NCBI RefSeq assembly: GCF_031157375.1
Contig: NZ_JAVIFV010000007.1
Location: forward strand, 42,241-106,240
Length of the DNA: 64,000 nucleotides
Direction: 5' to 3'
Origin: Sphingosinicella sp. LHD-64
GTDB taxonomy: Bacteria; Pseudomonadota; Alphaproteobacteria; Sphingomonadales; Sphingomonadaceae
Shown here: positions 17,815 through 26,773 of the stretch, one piece after another
How the letters are laid out: each line of letters starts with the position of its first letter
How positions within the stretch are numbered: position 1 is the first letter of the stretch
The notes under the pieces: generated by a model
Told to the model about the DNA's origin: nothing
What the model saw: the letters and a program-made list of their open reading frames with translations, nothing else
Database searches by the model: none
Position numbers and translations under genes: made by a program

Positions 17815-18152
17815 ACTTCTATGTCCCCCATCATGCCGGCGCCAGGGGCGACCGGCTCTGGCACTGGGCGCGCGCCGATCTCGCCAAACACGGCCTCGCC
17901 ACCACCCGCCGGCGCATCCGCGCCCTCATCTGGTATGACGACGAGGGCGAGGAGCACTACGTCATGGTCGGCGGCGAGACCCCCGGAGGGGAAGACGACG
18001 ATCCGGTCATGACGATCCTCGAATCCGGCGATCTCGACGATCTCGTCTTCGTCTGCACCCTCTCCCGGCTGGCGAACGGCGAACCGCCCTTCGCGCTCAG
18101 CCTGGGGCGGGATTGGAAGGTGGTGGATTTCGATGACGGGGCTTCGGCTTAA
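17811..18152 (+). CDS. Small acidic hypothetical protein coupled to the SOS-controlled gene
   Basis: A 113-aa protein beginning MNFYVPHHAGARGDRLWHWA, with an acidic middle (YDDEGEEHYVMVGG) and no signal or membrane segment. I do not recognise the family. The start ATG overlaps the preceding TGA by four bases, which fixes the start and implies coupled translation. The second paralogous locus (26774-27730) has no equivalent downstream gene. Confidence 0.7.
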   Translation: MNFYVPHHAGARGDRLWHWARADLAKHGLATTRRRIRALIWYDDEGEEHYVMVGGETPGGEDDDPVMTILESGDLDDLVFVCTLSRLANGEPPFALSLGRDWKVVDFDDGASA

Positions 18153-18186
18153 GCATCTGGAATTCACCGCCCGCCTGGCCTTCGTC

Positions 18187-18207
18187 ATGCTGGACCTGAT
18201 CCAGCAT
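18187..18207. repeat. Palindromic dispersed repeat
   Basis: ATGCTGGA (18187-18194) and TCCAGCAT (18200-18207) flank a 5-base loop, within a cgtcatgctg...cagcatcc unit typical of dispersed bacterial palindromes. It lies after the 113-aa gene and may act as its terminator. Confidence 0.5.
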
Positions 18208-18251
18208 CCCCTTCTTCGGGCGCCGACGAACTTGTCTCACGTCAATGTCTA

Positions 18252-18261
18252 TGTTATAACA
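18252..18261. promoter_or_regulatory. Palindrome over the likely -10 of the AbrB/Doc module
   Basis: TGTTATAACA is a perfect 10-bp palindrome six bases before the antitoxin ATG (18267), overlapping a TATAAC -10-like box. AbrB/MazE-type antitoxins usually repress their own promoters, so this is a candidate operator. Confidence 0.45.
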
Positions 18262-18266
18262 CACGT

Positions 18267-18494
18267 ATGAACACGCAGCTCAAGATCACGAAGATCGGCA
18301 ACTCGGCTGGCGTCGTGCTGCCCAAGGATATCCTCGCGCATCTCGATGTCGACGTAGGTAGCGTCGTCGAACTGACCCGCACTCCGCGCGGGATTGAACT
18401 CAGTGCGCCCGAACCCGACTTCGATGCGCAGATGGCGGTCGCGCGCGCGGTGATGGCGCGGCGCAAGCGCGCGCTGCGCGAACTCGCCAAGTAG
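18267..18494 (+). CDS. AbrB/MazE-type antitoxin
   Basis: A 75-aa swapped-hairpin DNA-binding antitoxin: MNTQLKITKIGNSAGVVLPKDIL is the classical AbrB/MazE N-terminal fold with the GNS.GV.LP motif, and the basic C-terminal tail would hold the toxin. The Doc-type toxin gene starts four bases after its stop. It should neutralise the toxin and repress the operon from the palindrome at 18252-18261. Confidence 0.9.
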   Translation: MNTQLKITKIGNSAGVVLPKDILAHLDVDVGSVVELTRTPRGIELSAPEPDFDAQMAVARAVMARRKRALRELAK

Positions 18495-18498
18495 GAAG

Positions 18499-18900
18499 GT
18501 GGCCAAAGACTGGCTCTGGGTCACCGTCGAGGTGGCCATGGCGGCACATGCCGAGCAGTTGGCCGAACATGGCGGCGGCGAAGGCGTGCGCGACGCGACC
18601 CTGTTGGAAAGCGCGATGGCACGGCCGCAGAATCTCGCGGCCTATGGCGAGCCCGACGCGGCCGATCTCGCCGCCGCCTATGCGTTCGGTATCGCCCGCA
18701 ATCATCCCTTCGTCGATGGCAACAAGCGGACGGCGGCGGTGGTCAGCGAAACCTTCCTGGTGCTGAACGGCTACAGCCTCGGCGCGAGCGACGCCGAGTT
18801 GGCCGTGGCTTTCATTGCTCTGGCGGCGGGTGAATTGAGCGAGGCGGAGACGGCGGATTGGTTTCGTAGGCACATAGGTGGAGATAAGCGAGAATATTGA
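18499..18900 (+). CDS. doc: Doc-type toxin (Fic fold)
   Basis: A 133-aa death-on-curing family toxin. The motif HPFVDGNKRTA (H69-A79) has the Lys of Doc in place of the Gly of AMPylating Fic proteins, so the predicted activity is phosphorylation of EF-Tu, blocking translation. The start GTG at 18499 follows AGGAAGG closely. Doc normally pairs with a Phd antitoxin; here the partner is AbrB/MazE-like, a pairing also found in other genomes. Confidence 0.9.
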   Translation: MAKDWLWVTVEVAMAAHAEQLAEHGGGEGVRDATLLESAMARPQNLAAYGEPDAADLAAAYAFGIARNHPFVDGNKRTAAVVSETFLVLNGYSLGASDAELAVAFIALAAGELSEAETADWFRRHIGGDKREY

Positions 18901-18948
18901 CTAGATATCGGGTCCTGAACAGTATGACAGCACGCTGAGGTTCGTCGC

Positions 18949-20277
18949 ATGGGAGAGCGAGGCACAAGTCCAGCTAAGGCGGCCAGAAATGTCATTCAGC
19001 GTTTGTTGCAGATGCGCCAGCTATGGGAGGACGCGTCCAACCATTATTTTGATCCGGATCGATTCCAACTTGCACTTCAGAACTGCATAACGACAAGCCG
19101 CACCGTTACCTTTATTTTGCAATCAAACAAGGCCGCCATGACTGGCTTTGATGAGTGGTACGCGGAGCATGTCAAACGGTGGAGCGCTGATCCCATCATG
19201 TCGTGGGCCCGTGACGCGCGTAACTCAATTGAGAAGCGGGGCGATCTAGAAACCTACAGCCAAGTTCGTGCAACAATCATCGCCAGCTATGTTGGGAACC
19301 CGGAGTCGGCCTGGCTTAAGCAGTCTCTATTTGCGACACCTCAGCATATTTATCGCGGTGTACCGAAGAAATACATGGTCCCGCATGTAATAGAGAATGG
19401 CACACTACTTATCGAACGCCGTTGGGTGGATAGTGCCCTTCCGGACATGGAGATACTTGAGGCACTCGCGCATGTGTACGGTCAACTCGCCGATACAATA
19501 ATAGACTACATTAAATGCAATCGACTTCCCGCCCCTCCCGAATTGGGAAAGACGCGTCCAACCGCCATGCAAGCGCTGGCGATGGACAGGGCTATCTACT
19601 TATCAATGATGGATGGCTCGGTTAGGGGCTTTCGCTACTATAAACGCCCATTGAAGCTGCCCGATAAACAGACCAGAAAGAAGGTGCTCGAACGCTATGG
19701 CGGCGCCCAATGGAAAGGGTTGCATGAAGCAAGAACTTTCAAGGAAATTGCTGGAATCTATTTCAAAAATGCGCGGGCCATCCTCAAGCGCGATGGCCAC
19801 CACCGCAATTTCATGTTCTTCCTTGAAGGAGAGAAGATCATACAGATGATCCCATATGATCACCCCGATAGGGCATCCCGATATGTCCTTATGCACGATC
19901 TTTCGAAGCTCGCGAAAATTTCGGGTGCGGATGGGATGATGATGATTGGAGAAGCATGGACCGCGGAAGCCAGTAGATTGCCCCCTTCTGGCTTTGCGGT
20001 CGACGCTGATGAGCGCGGCGAAGCTCTGGTCATGCACTGTGCAAACGCGGAGGGCGCGTCGTTCAGCTATCACGCTGACTTCCAGCGAAAGCGGCCAGGT
20101 TCGAAGAAGGTCAAGAGCATTGGCGAGACGATTTATATGGAGGATGAAGCGGCTTTCATCGTTCTGCCGTTCCTTCGGGAATGGGGTGTACTGGATATGG
20201 ATAAGGTCGCTGCGGCTGCAAATCGGATGAGCGAGGCCGGCATCAGATCGCCGATGGACGATCCTCGTTCGCCTTGA
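18949..20277 (+). CDS. A+T-rich hypothetical protein, probably acquired
   Basis: A 442-aa protein with no family I can name. Sample lines are near 48-55% G+C against about two-thirds around it, and codon choice differs from the neighbours (frequent AAA, AAT, ATA, TTA-type codons), indicating horizontal transfer. Residues about 35-105 are helical and include DARNSIEKRGDL, which faintly recalls the RN motif of HEPN domains but lacks the catalytic His. No signal peptide or membrane segment. It lies between two toxin-antitoxin modules with no obvious shared operon. A defence or phage-derived role is only a guess from context. Confidence 0.75.
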   Translation: MGERGTSPAKAARNVIQRLLQMRQLWEDASNHYFDPDRFQLALQNCITTSRTVTFILQSNKAAMTGFDEWYAEHVKRWSADPIMSWARDARNSIEKRGDLETYSQVRATIIASYVGNPESAWLKQSLFATPQHIYRGVPKKYMVPHVIENGTLLIERRWVDSALPDMEILEALAHVYGQLADTIIDYIKCNRLPAPPELGKTRPTAMQALAMDRAIYLSMMDGSVRGFRYYKRPLKLPDKQTRKKVLERYGGAQWKGLHEARTFKEIAGIYFKNARAILKRDGHHRNFMFFLEGEKIIQMIPYDHPDRASRYVLMHDLSKLAKISGADGMMMIGEAWTAEASRLPPSGFAVDADERGEALVMHCANAEGASFSYHADFQRKRPGSKKVKSIGETIYMEDEAAFIVLPFLREWGVLDMDKVAAAANRMSEAGIRSPMDDPRSP

Positions 20278-20298
20278 ACGATATTCTCGCACGGCCTA

Positions 20299-20317
20299 TG
20301 TACGATAATGTCGTACA
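20299..20317. promoter_or_regulatory. Inverted repeat, candidate ParD operator
   Basis: TGTACGA (20299-20305) and TCGTACA (20311-20317) are perfect arms around TAATG. The central GATAAT resembles a -10 box, and the antitoxin ATG is at 20328 behind AGGAGA, so an RHH dimer bound here would block its own promoter. Confidence 0.6.
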
Positions 20318-20327
20318 GGAGACCCAA

Positions 20328-20645
20328 ATGCCCGCACGCGCTAACAAGCCGGTCAGCGTCACGCTTGGCCCTCTCGGGGCACGGGCGGAGGCGCGTGTGA
20401 AGGCGGGGGACTATTCCTCGCTGTCCGAAGTGGTGCGCGCGGGCTTGCGCGCGCTGGAGCGCGAGGAGGCGCTGCTCGATCGCCTCTTCCAACCGATCGA
20501 TCATGATGATCCCGCCGATCTGGCCTGGGTGAGGGCGAAGATCGACGAGGCGCTGAGCGACCCGCGCCCGCCGATCCCGGCGGAGGAAGTGTTCGCGCGG
20601 CTGAACGACCGGATCGCGGACTACAAGGCCAAGCGTGGCGCTTGA
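20328..20645 (+). CDS. parD: ParD-like ribbon-helix-helix antitoxin
   Basis: A 105-aa antitoxin. The N-terminal KPVSVTLGPLGARAEARV ... SLSEVVRAGLRAL is the CopG/ParD ribbon-helix-helix, and the acidic C-terminus would wrap the toxin. The start at 20328 is chosen for its AGGAGA site; the frame opens upstream at 20274 through the operator. It overlaps the toxin start by 11 bases. Confidence 0.9.
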   Translation: MPARANKPVSVTLGPLGARAEARVKAGDYSSLSEVVRAGLRALEREEALLDRLFQPIDHDDPADLAWVRAKIDEALSDPRPPIPAEEVFARLNDRIADYKAKRGA

Positions 20646-20937
20646 AATCGTCTTCGCGCCGGGCGCGGACGACGATCTGTTCGCGATCTATGTCTATGTC
20701 GCCGAGGCCGCGGGCTTCGTGGTGGCCGACAGCTACGACACGCGCCTGCGCGCCGCCGGCATGAAGCTCGCCGATTTCCCGGCGCGGGGCACGCCGCATG
20801 ACGATCTCTCGCCGGGCCTGCGCAGTGTGCCGTTCGAGCGGCGCGCCACGATCTACTATCGGGTCACTGCGAAAGCGGTCGAGATCGTGCGGGTGCTGCA
20901 TTCGGGCCGCGACGAAGGGCGGGCGTTCAGGAACTAG
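20635..20937 (+). CDS. parE: ParE-family toxin
   Basis: A 100-aa RelE/ParE-superfamily toxin (EIVFAPGADDDLFAIYVYVAEAAG ... IVRVLHSGRDEGRAF). It starts at GTG 20635, 11 bases inside the antitoxin gene, the standard arrangement. ParE proteins poison DNA gyrase; this assignment rests on pairing with a ParD-like antitoxin, since ParE and RelE are hard to tell apart by sequence alone. Confidence 0.9.
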   Translation: MALEIVFAPGADDDLFAIYVYVAEAAGFVVADSYDTRLRAAGMKLADFPARGTPHDDLSPGLRSVPFERRATIYYRVTAKAVEIVRVLHSGRDEGRAFRN

Positions 20938-21003
20938 CCGCCAGTCCCGGGACACGGCTGCCAGTTGGCGCGCCCCCTTCCCCCTGCTAAGCGCGCCCGC
21001 GAC

Positions 21004-22881
21004 ATGACCGAACTTTCCCGCATCCGTAATTTTTCCATCATCGCCCATATCGACCATGGCAAGTCGACGCTGGCCGACCGGCTGATCCAGACGACGGGCG
21101 GGCTGACCGCGCGCGAAATGACCAGCCAGGTGCTTGATAACATGGAGATCGAGCAGGAGCGCGGGATCACGATCAAGGCGCAGACGGTGCGGCTCGACTA
21201 CACGGCGGGCGACGGCGAGCGCTATGTGCTCAACCTGATGGACACGCCGGGGCACGTCGACTTCGCCTATGAAGTTTCGCGAAGTTTGGCGGCCTGCGAA
21301 GGCGCGCTGCTGGTCGTCGACGCGGCGCAGGGGGTGGAGGCGCAGACCCTCGCCAACGTCTACCAGTCGATCGAGCACGACCACGAGATCGTCCCGGTGA
21401 TCAACAAGATCGACCTGCCGGCGGCCGACGTCGAGAAGGTCAGGAAGGAGATCGAGGACATCGTCGGCCTGCCGGCGGGTGGTGATTGGCGAGATGGGGG
21501 GGCGGTGCTCACCTCGGCGAAGTCGGGCATCGGCATCGACGAGGTGCTGGAGGCGATCGTCGCGCGTATCCCGCCGCCCGCGGGCGACGCGGCCGCGCCG
21601 CTGAAGGCGATGCTGGTCGACAGCTGGTACGACCCCTATCTCGGCGTCGTCATCCTGATCCGCGTGATCGACGGCACGATCAGGAAGGGCCAGCAGATCA
21701 AGTTCATGCAGGCCGGCACGACGCACCTGGTCGACCGCGTCGGCGTCTTCCGCCCGAAGATCGAGAACCTGCCCCAGCTCGGCCCGGGCGAGATCGGCTT
21801 CATCACCGCCCAGATCAAGGACATCGGCGAGACCCGCGTCGGCGACACGGTCACCGACGCGCGGCGGCCGGTGGCGCAGGCGCTGCCGGGCTTCAAGGAG
21901 GTCCAGCCGGTCGTCTTCTGCGGCCTCTTCCCGACCGACGCGGCCGATTTCGAGAAGCTGCGCGACAGCCTCGCCAAGCTGCGCCTCAACGACGCCAGCT
22001 TCTCGTTCGAGATGGAGACGAGCGCCGCGCTCGGCTTCGGCTTCCGCTGCGGCTTCCTCGGCCTCCTCCATCTCGAGATCATCCAGGAGCGGCTGACCCG
22101 CGAATATGACCTCGACCTCATCACCACCGCGCCGTCGGTCGTCTATGAAGTCCATCTGAGCAAAGGGAAGGACACGACTTCGACAGGCTCGGCCCGAACG
22201 GTGGGGCAGGATGCGGCGGGGCTGGACGTGGTCGAGATCCACAACCCCGCCGACTGGCCGGACCCGACCCGCATCGCCGAGGTCGAGGAGCCGTGGATCG
22301 AGGCGGTGATCTACGTCCCCGACGAGCATCTCGGGCCGATCCTGAAGCTCTGCCAGGACCGGCGCGGCATCCAGAAGAACCTGACCTATGTCGCCGGCCG
22401 CGCCCAGCTCACCTACGAGCTGCCGCTGAACGAGGTGGTGTTCGACTTCTACGACCGGCTGAAGAGCATCAGCCGCGGCTATGCGAGCTTCGACTATCAC
22501 CAGATCGGCCACCGCGACGGCGACCTCGTCAAGATGAACATCCTGGTCAACGGCGAGCCGGTCGACGCCCTCTCGATGATCGTCCACCGCGGCGCCGCCG
22601 AGGCGCGCGGCCGCCAGCTCTGCGAGCGGCTGAAGGACCTTATCCCGCGGCATCTGTTCAAGATCCCGATCCAGGCCGCGATCGGCGGCAAGGTCATCGC
22701 GCGCGAAACGATCGCCGCGCTCCGCAAGGACGTCACGGCGAAATGCTATGGCGGTGATATCACCCGCAAGAAGAAGCTGCTGGAGAAGCAGAAAGAGGGC
22801 AAGAAGCGGATGCGGGAATATGGCTCGGTGAGCATCCCGCAGGAGGCGTTCATCGCGGCGCTGCGGATGGGGGAGGAGTAG
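21004..22881 (+). CDS. lepA: Elongation factor 4 (LepA) with a repeat-derived insertion
   Basis: A 625-aa ribosome-dependent GTPase that back-translocates or remodels stalled ribosomes. G1 is [10 protein letters not shown]3 DTPGHVDF, G4 NKIDLP; the LepA-specific C-terminal domain ends with the lysine-rich [19 protein letters not shown] block. It is about 25 residues longer than usual: residues about 386-409, coded by 22159-22230, interrupt the VYEVHL...[12 protein letters not shown] segment and read [15 protein letters not shown] and so on. The DNA there matches a dispersed Sphingomonas repeat. The start ATG at 21004 gives the canonical [15 protein letters not shown]. It is the one core gene inside the accessory region. 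Confidence 0.96.
   Translation: MTELSRIRNFSIIAHIDHGKSTLADRLIQTTGGLTAREMTSQVLDNMEIEQERGITIKAQTVRLDYTAGDGERYVLNLMDTPGHVDFAYEVSRSLAACEGALLVVDAAQGVEAQTLANVYQSIEHDHEIVPVINKIDLPAADVEKVRKEIEDIVGLPAGGDWRDGGAVLTSAKSGIGIDEVLEAIVARIPPPAGDAAAPLKAMLVDSWYDPYLGVVILIRVIDGTIRKGQQIKFMQAGTTHLVDRVGVFRPKIENLPQLGPGEIGFITAQIKDIGETRVGDTVTDARRPVAQALPGFKEVQPVVFCGLFPTDAADFEKLRDSLAKLRLNDASFSFEMETSAALGFGFRCGFLGLLHLEIIQERLTREYDLDLITTAPSVVYEVHLSKGKDTTSTGSARTVGQDAAGLDVVEIHNPADWPDPTRIAEVEEPWIEAVIYVPDEHLGPILKLCQDRRGIQKNLTYVAGRAQLTYELPLNEVVFDFYDRLKSISRGYASFDYHQIGHRDGDLVKMNILVNGEPVDALSMIVHRGAAEARGRQLCERLKDLIPRHLFKIPIQAAIGGKVIARETIAALRKDVTAKCYGGDITRKKKLLEKQKEGKKRMREYGSVSIPQEAFIAALRMGEE
22159..22230 (+). repeat. Dispersed repeat inserted in frame in lepA
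   Basis: The segment contains cttcgacaggctcggcccga, the core of a dispersed sphingomonad repeat otherwise seen between genes. It replaces a short loop of LepA and keeps the frame open. Confidence 0.6.
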
Positions 22882-23080
22882 CTTCCTCCTCGCCACTTCT
22901 TATCAGCCGCGAGACCAGGTCGCTTAGCTCGCTTGCGCGCTTGGATTGGCGGAAGCCAAGTTCATTCTTGATGATCAGCAACTCTTGGCGGTCAAATCGG
23001 CCCTGGCGAGCGTGGACTTCAAGCTGGTCTATCGAGAGGTGCGCCAACGGCCGGCCAATCCTGCCTCCGCTGCGCTTCAT
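22850..23080 (-). CDS. Small protein coupled to the restriction-modification gene
   Basis: A 76-aa protein starting at ATG 23080, which overlaps the TGA of the restriction-modification gene (ATGA). The middle ([47 protein letters not shown]) is a predicted helical, basic segment; the tail is Pro-Ala-rich. I do not recognise the family. It ends inside the 3' end of lepA on the opposite strand (32-bp overlap). The longer frame open to 23227 lies inside the upstream gene and is not used. Its coupling suggests a role with the methylase, for example as an accessory or inhibitor. Confidence 0.6.
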   Translation of the reverse strand: MKRSGGRIGRPLAHLSIDQLEVHARQGRFDRQELLIIKNELGFRQSKRASELSDLVSRLIRSGEEEATPPPSAAPR

Positions 23081-26000
23081 CTCACCCCGCCACCCAACCG
23101 GCTTGCCGGAATGAGTGGGCCATCGATGACGCGCTTCAGCAGATCGGCCTGCTTCGGCTCCAACTCCACGAGCAGGGTCAGCACGTTGAGCACGTTGATC
23201 AGCTCGCTCGTATATTCGGGCAACCAATGCTCGGGCTGGAGGTCACCGAGCGGCGAAGGCTTGCGCTTATCGCCGATCAGCGGGCGCTCGCGGTCCTTCC
23301 TACGATAGCTGAACCATTGGCGCAGCACATTCTTGCCCGAAACCTCATAGGCCCAGACCTCCGGCGCGACATTGTCGATATGGCCGGTGCCGACCTTCAA
23401 CCGGCGCGCGGCGGCGTCATAATCGAGGCTGTCAGGAAAGCCGTCGGGCGTCGAGGGGATCGCGCCGCCCTTGGGAACGGTGGGCGGGTTCGTGGCCACG
23501 CGCGGCGCCCCGGCCGGATGGCCGCCGGCGAAACGGTCGCCGAACGTATGGAGCCAAATCACCTCGCGACCCAGCTTCGCGGCTTCGGCGAACAAGGCGG
23601 CGTCGGCGGTCAGCGGCACGCGCAGGCCGGGCTGGATCAGGTCGTCCCGGAAGCGCTCGACATAAGCCGGATGCGCCAGCAGCGCGGCGACATAGGCGAA
23701 GACATCGACCGGATCGACCGGTGCGCCATAGGTCTTGGCGAGCTGAGTGAGCACGGTGGGCGAGATGTTGGGATCGGTTGCTGCGGCGTCTTTCCAGAGG
23801 GCGAAGACATGGCCTCCACGACCACTATAATGATGCTTGTCAGGCGGCAGCGCGGTCATCGTCAAAGCTGGGCCAATCGATGGAGCCAAATCCATTGGCG
23901 CGGTCAGATAGACTTGATCTTTGCCCCACGCATTCCAGATTTTCGGTCGCGGATCGCTGATGACTCGCGCGTCTGCGATCAGAAATTGCCGGTCGAAAGA
24001 CCGGAAGCCATATCGAGCAAATTCCTTTTGTGGCTCCGTTTCATTGATGATTTGGACAAGACGGGCAGGTCGATTGCCGAGTGCTTCGCTTACGACTTTT
24101 CGGATGTATCGACCCGCAACCTTGTATTCACCTGTCTTCTTGTCCTCCGCATCGTAGGATGGAACAAAAGTTCCTTTCTGGTCGGATCAGACTCCGACAG
24201 AAGTGTGTGCCAGCGACGCTCCAAAGTACTGGCATCCGACGCGATTACCCAGGTTCTTCCAGCTGTAACGCCCGGCCCGCTATAACCAACAATGGTATCG
24301 AGAGACGCAAAACTCCCCCAAGCGCCTTCAGCGATTGGCAGGAACGGCGCGCGCCAGTCAGCTAGACAGTCGCGCCAGCCTTTGCTGTCTAGCGCGATCC
24401 CCTCTAGCTGGTCGAATTTCTCCTCCCGCCGTCCCTTGGCAAGTGCCCGGAAGCGCACCTTGGCCGAAATATTGGGGTCGCTGGCCGGTGAGCGGGAGGC
24501 GAGGACGATGCAGACTGGGTGCTGAACGCCCTGAAAAATGCGGGTCGAAACCTCTGGCTGATGACCTTCCGGCGAGCAATCGATCACCCAGATTTCGTCG
24601 CACTGACGCCGCAGGCTCTCGCGCATCTTCTGGAAACCCGGACCGTTCAAATAGCCCGTCACGGTGATGTAGCAGACCATGCCTGACAGCGTTTCCTCGA
24701 CTGGCGGCTCCCTATCGCGCGCGCCGCTGCCCTGTTCGAACACCTTCCACGCCGCCCAGCGCCAGAAGTAGATGTAAAGATTGCGCAAATGCTTGGCGTG
24801 GGCGCTTACCTTCCATGCGGCGGGCGGTATCCAGTCTTTAAACGGGGCCGCCTTGTTGCCGCTGCCGTTCTCGATCCAGCTTCCCTTGCCCTTGGCCTTC
24901 TCCTTGTACGGCGGATTGCCGATCACGACCGTGATCGGCTGCTCGCGCTTGATCTTGTTCGCCTCGGCGCGAGACTTCGAGATTTCCTTGTAGATGCCGG
25001 TGCCGGCTTCGATGTCCGCATAGGGATCGCTCAGCGTATCGGTGACGAACAGGCCGGGGGTGCCCTCCGCTTCCAGCGCGATCATCTCGGCGAGCAGGCG
25101 CAGCTCGGCGACGGCATAAGCGCCGAATTGCAGCTCGAAACCATAGATGCGTTTCGCCGCGCTGCTGATCGCGCCCGGCACCGCACCCGCGCCTTCATCC
25201 TTTTCAACGCTTTTGGCGATAGCGCGCAGGATGGCGAGCAGATAGGTGCCCGATCCCATCGCCGGATCGGCGACATGGACCTGATTGCTCGCCAGCCCCT
25301 GCGCGATGCCGAACCGTTTCGACGATCGCAGTGCCTCGTCGCACAGACGGACCATTGCCTGAACGACCTGCGGCGGCGTGTAGTAGGAACCGGTAAGCTT
25401 GCGCAGCCGGTTGTCGTAAATCTCGAGGAAGTCCTCGTAGAAATAAAGCCAGGCTTCGGGATCACCCTTGGCGATGACGTCCCAATCGACCACGTCGAGC
25501 ACCCGCACCATCGTGTCGAGTGACGGGCCGAGCGACAGATCCTGTTCGGTCAGCAGGCGCAGCGCCGTGCCGATCAGTGTGTCGGTCTTGCCGAGCGCCT
25601 TGGCGACGCCGTCCAGCCCGTCGGCGAGGGTGAGCTTGCGTGACTTGGCCATGAGCAGGCCGAAGGTGATGGCCTGCGCATAGCCGTCAGCGAACTTGGC
25701 GTCGTCGGCATCGGGGAAGAGGAGAGCTTTCCAGTCCTCCTTCAGATCGGAGAGTTTGGCATTCCTGATGCCGAGCTGTTCGATCACCTCGTCGCGCAGG
25801 AATCGGCAGAGGCGCGCGGCGGTGGAGGCCAGCTCCTTCGGGCCCTTGGGCGGGATCGGGTGCCAGCTCAGGAAGTCATCGATCAATGGCAGCAGCGATT
25901 GCGGCGCGCCGAGCTGGTTGCCGGAGGTTTCGACGTCGCCATCCAGCTTGACGACCTCGCCGATCAGGCCGCCGTTGCGCCACAGCGAGAAAGCGTTGCC

Positions 26001-26357
26001 ATCGGTGTAGATCAGGTTGGGCAGCGCCTTGAGCTTGTCCCACTGATCCTTGTCATGCTTGTCCCTGAACTTGCGCGGATCGGCGCCCTTGCCGGGTGCC
26101 TTCACCTCGACGAAGCCGATCAGCGCCTTGCGGCACTGGACGGCGAAATCGGGCCGGGTGCGTAGATCGGACAGAGATTTCTCGCCGACAAGCACGATCG
26201 CACCGGTCGTGTGGCCGCATTCGGCGGACAGCGCCGCGAACAATTGCTCGATGGGGTTACGTAGCTGATCCTCGGGCTGGCCGCCCTGATTCAGCTTGGC
26301 CCGGGCCGCGTCCCCAAATTCGCCCACAGCTTTTTTGATGCGCTCGGCTTGCGTCAT
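23077..26357 (-). pseudogene. Single-chain (type ISP/IIG-like) restriction-modification enzyme, frameshifted
   Basis: Two frames together encode about 1094 residues of one enzyme: 26357-24090 and about 24186-23077. The first part has a PD-(D/E)xK nuclease site (P69-D70, E84-V-K86), a coupler, and an N6-adenine methylase with DPAMGSGTYL (364-373) and NPPY (481-484). The second part carries the target-recognition domain (YGFRSFDRQFLIADAR, WLHTFGDRF, YEVSGKNVLRQWFSYR, LPEYTSELINVLNVL). No helicase domain is present, unlike full type ISP enzymes. Adding one base at the TTT of 24175-24177 restores a single frame (TRKGTFVPSYDAEDKK). It may be a true loss of function or a sequencing error. Start ATG 26357. 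The 98-aa gene is divergent. Confidence 0.85.
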
Positions 26358-26423
26358 CTGCCCTCCCAGATAGTTTGCTTCTTACAGGGGAGCGGGATGA
26401 CCGCAACAGCGTGACGGGCCGAG

Positions 26424-26720
26424 ATGCAGGCGACAGACGACTTCACCGCGGGACCGAGCCAGCTCGGTTTCGACCTCGGCGACAAGCCGGCGCCGGCGAC
26501 CTACGAGCCGAACCTCGACGAGATTCGTGAGGACTTGGCCGCGATCCTCGATTCCGCCCGGAACGTCACCTCCGATGAACTGTGGGACGAGCGCACCTAT
26601 CGTTACAACAAGGTGGTGTTCCCGCAAATGTCGCGCTGGCTGCCGGACGAGGAGCGTGACCAGCTCTGCTTCGAATTCGCTCAGGAGATCGAGCGGATCG
26701 AGCAATTGATGGCGGCCTAG
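26424..26720 (+). CDS. Small acidic hypothetical protein
   Basis: A 98-aa acidic protein starting MQATDDFTAGPSQLGFDLGD, with a helical middle (NLDEIREDLAAILDSARN) and no export signal. I do not recognise the family. It is divergent from the restriction-modification gene across 66 bases and convergent with the SOS-controlled paralog 2. Codon use is normal for the genome. Proximity to the restriction gene may or may not be functional. Confidence 0.7.
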   Translation: MQATDDFTAGPSQLGFDLGDKPAPATYEPNLDEIREDLAAILDSARNVTSDELWDERTYRYNKVVFPQMSRWLPDEERDQLCFEFAQEIERIEQLMAA

Positions 26721-26773
26721 CCGAGACTCAGGCTCGGCCACCCGCCCTCGTGCGGTGACGGGAAGGAAGAATC

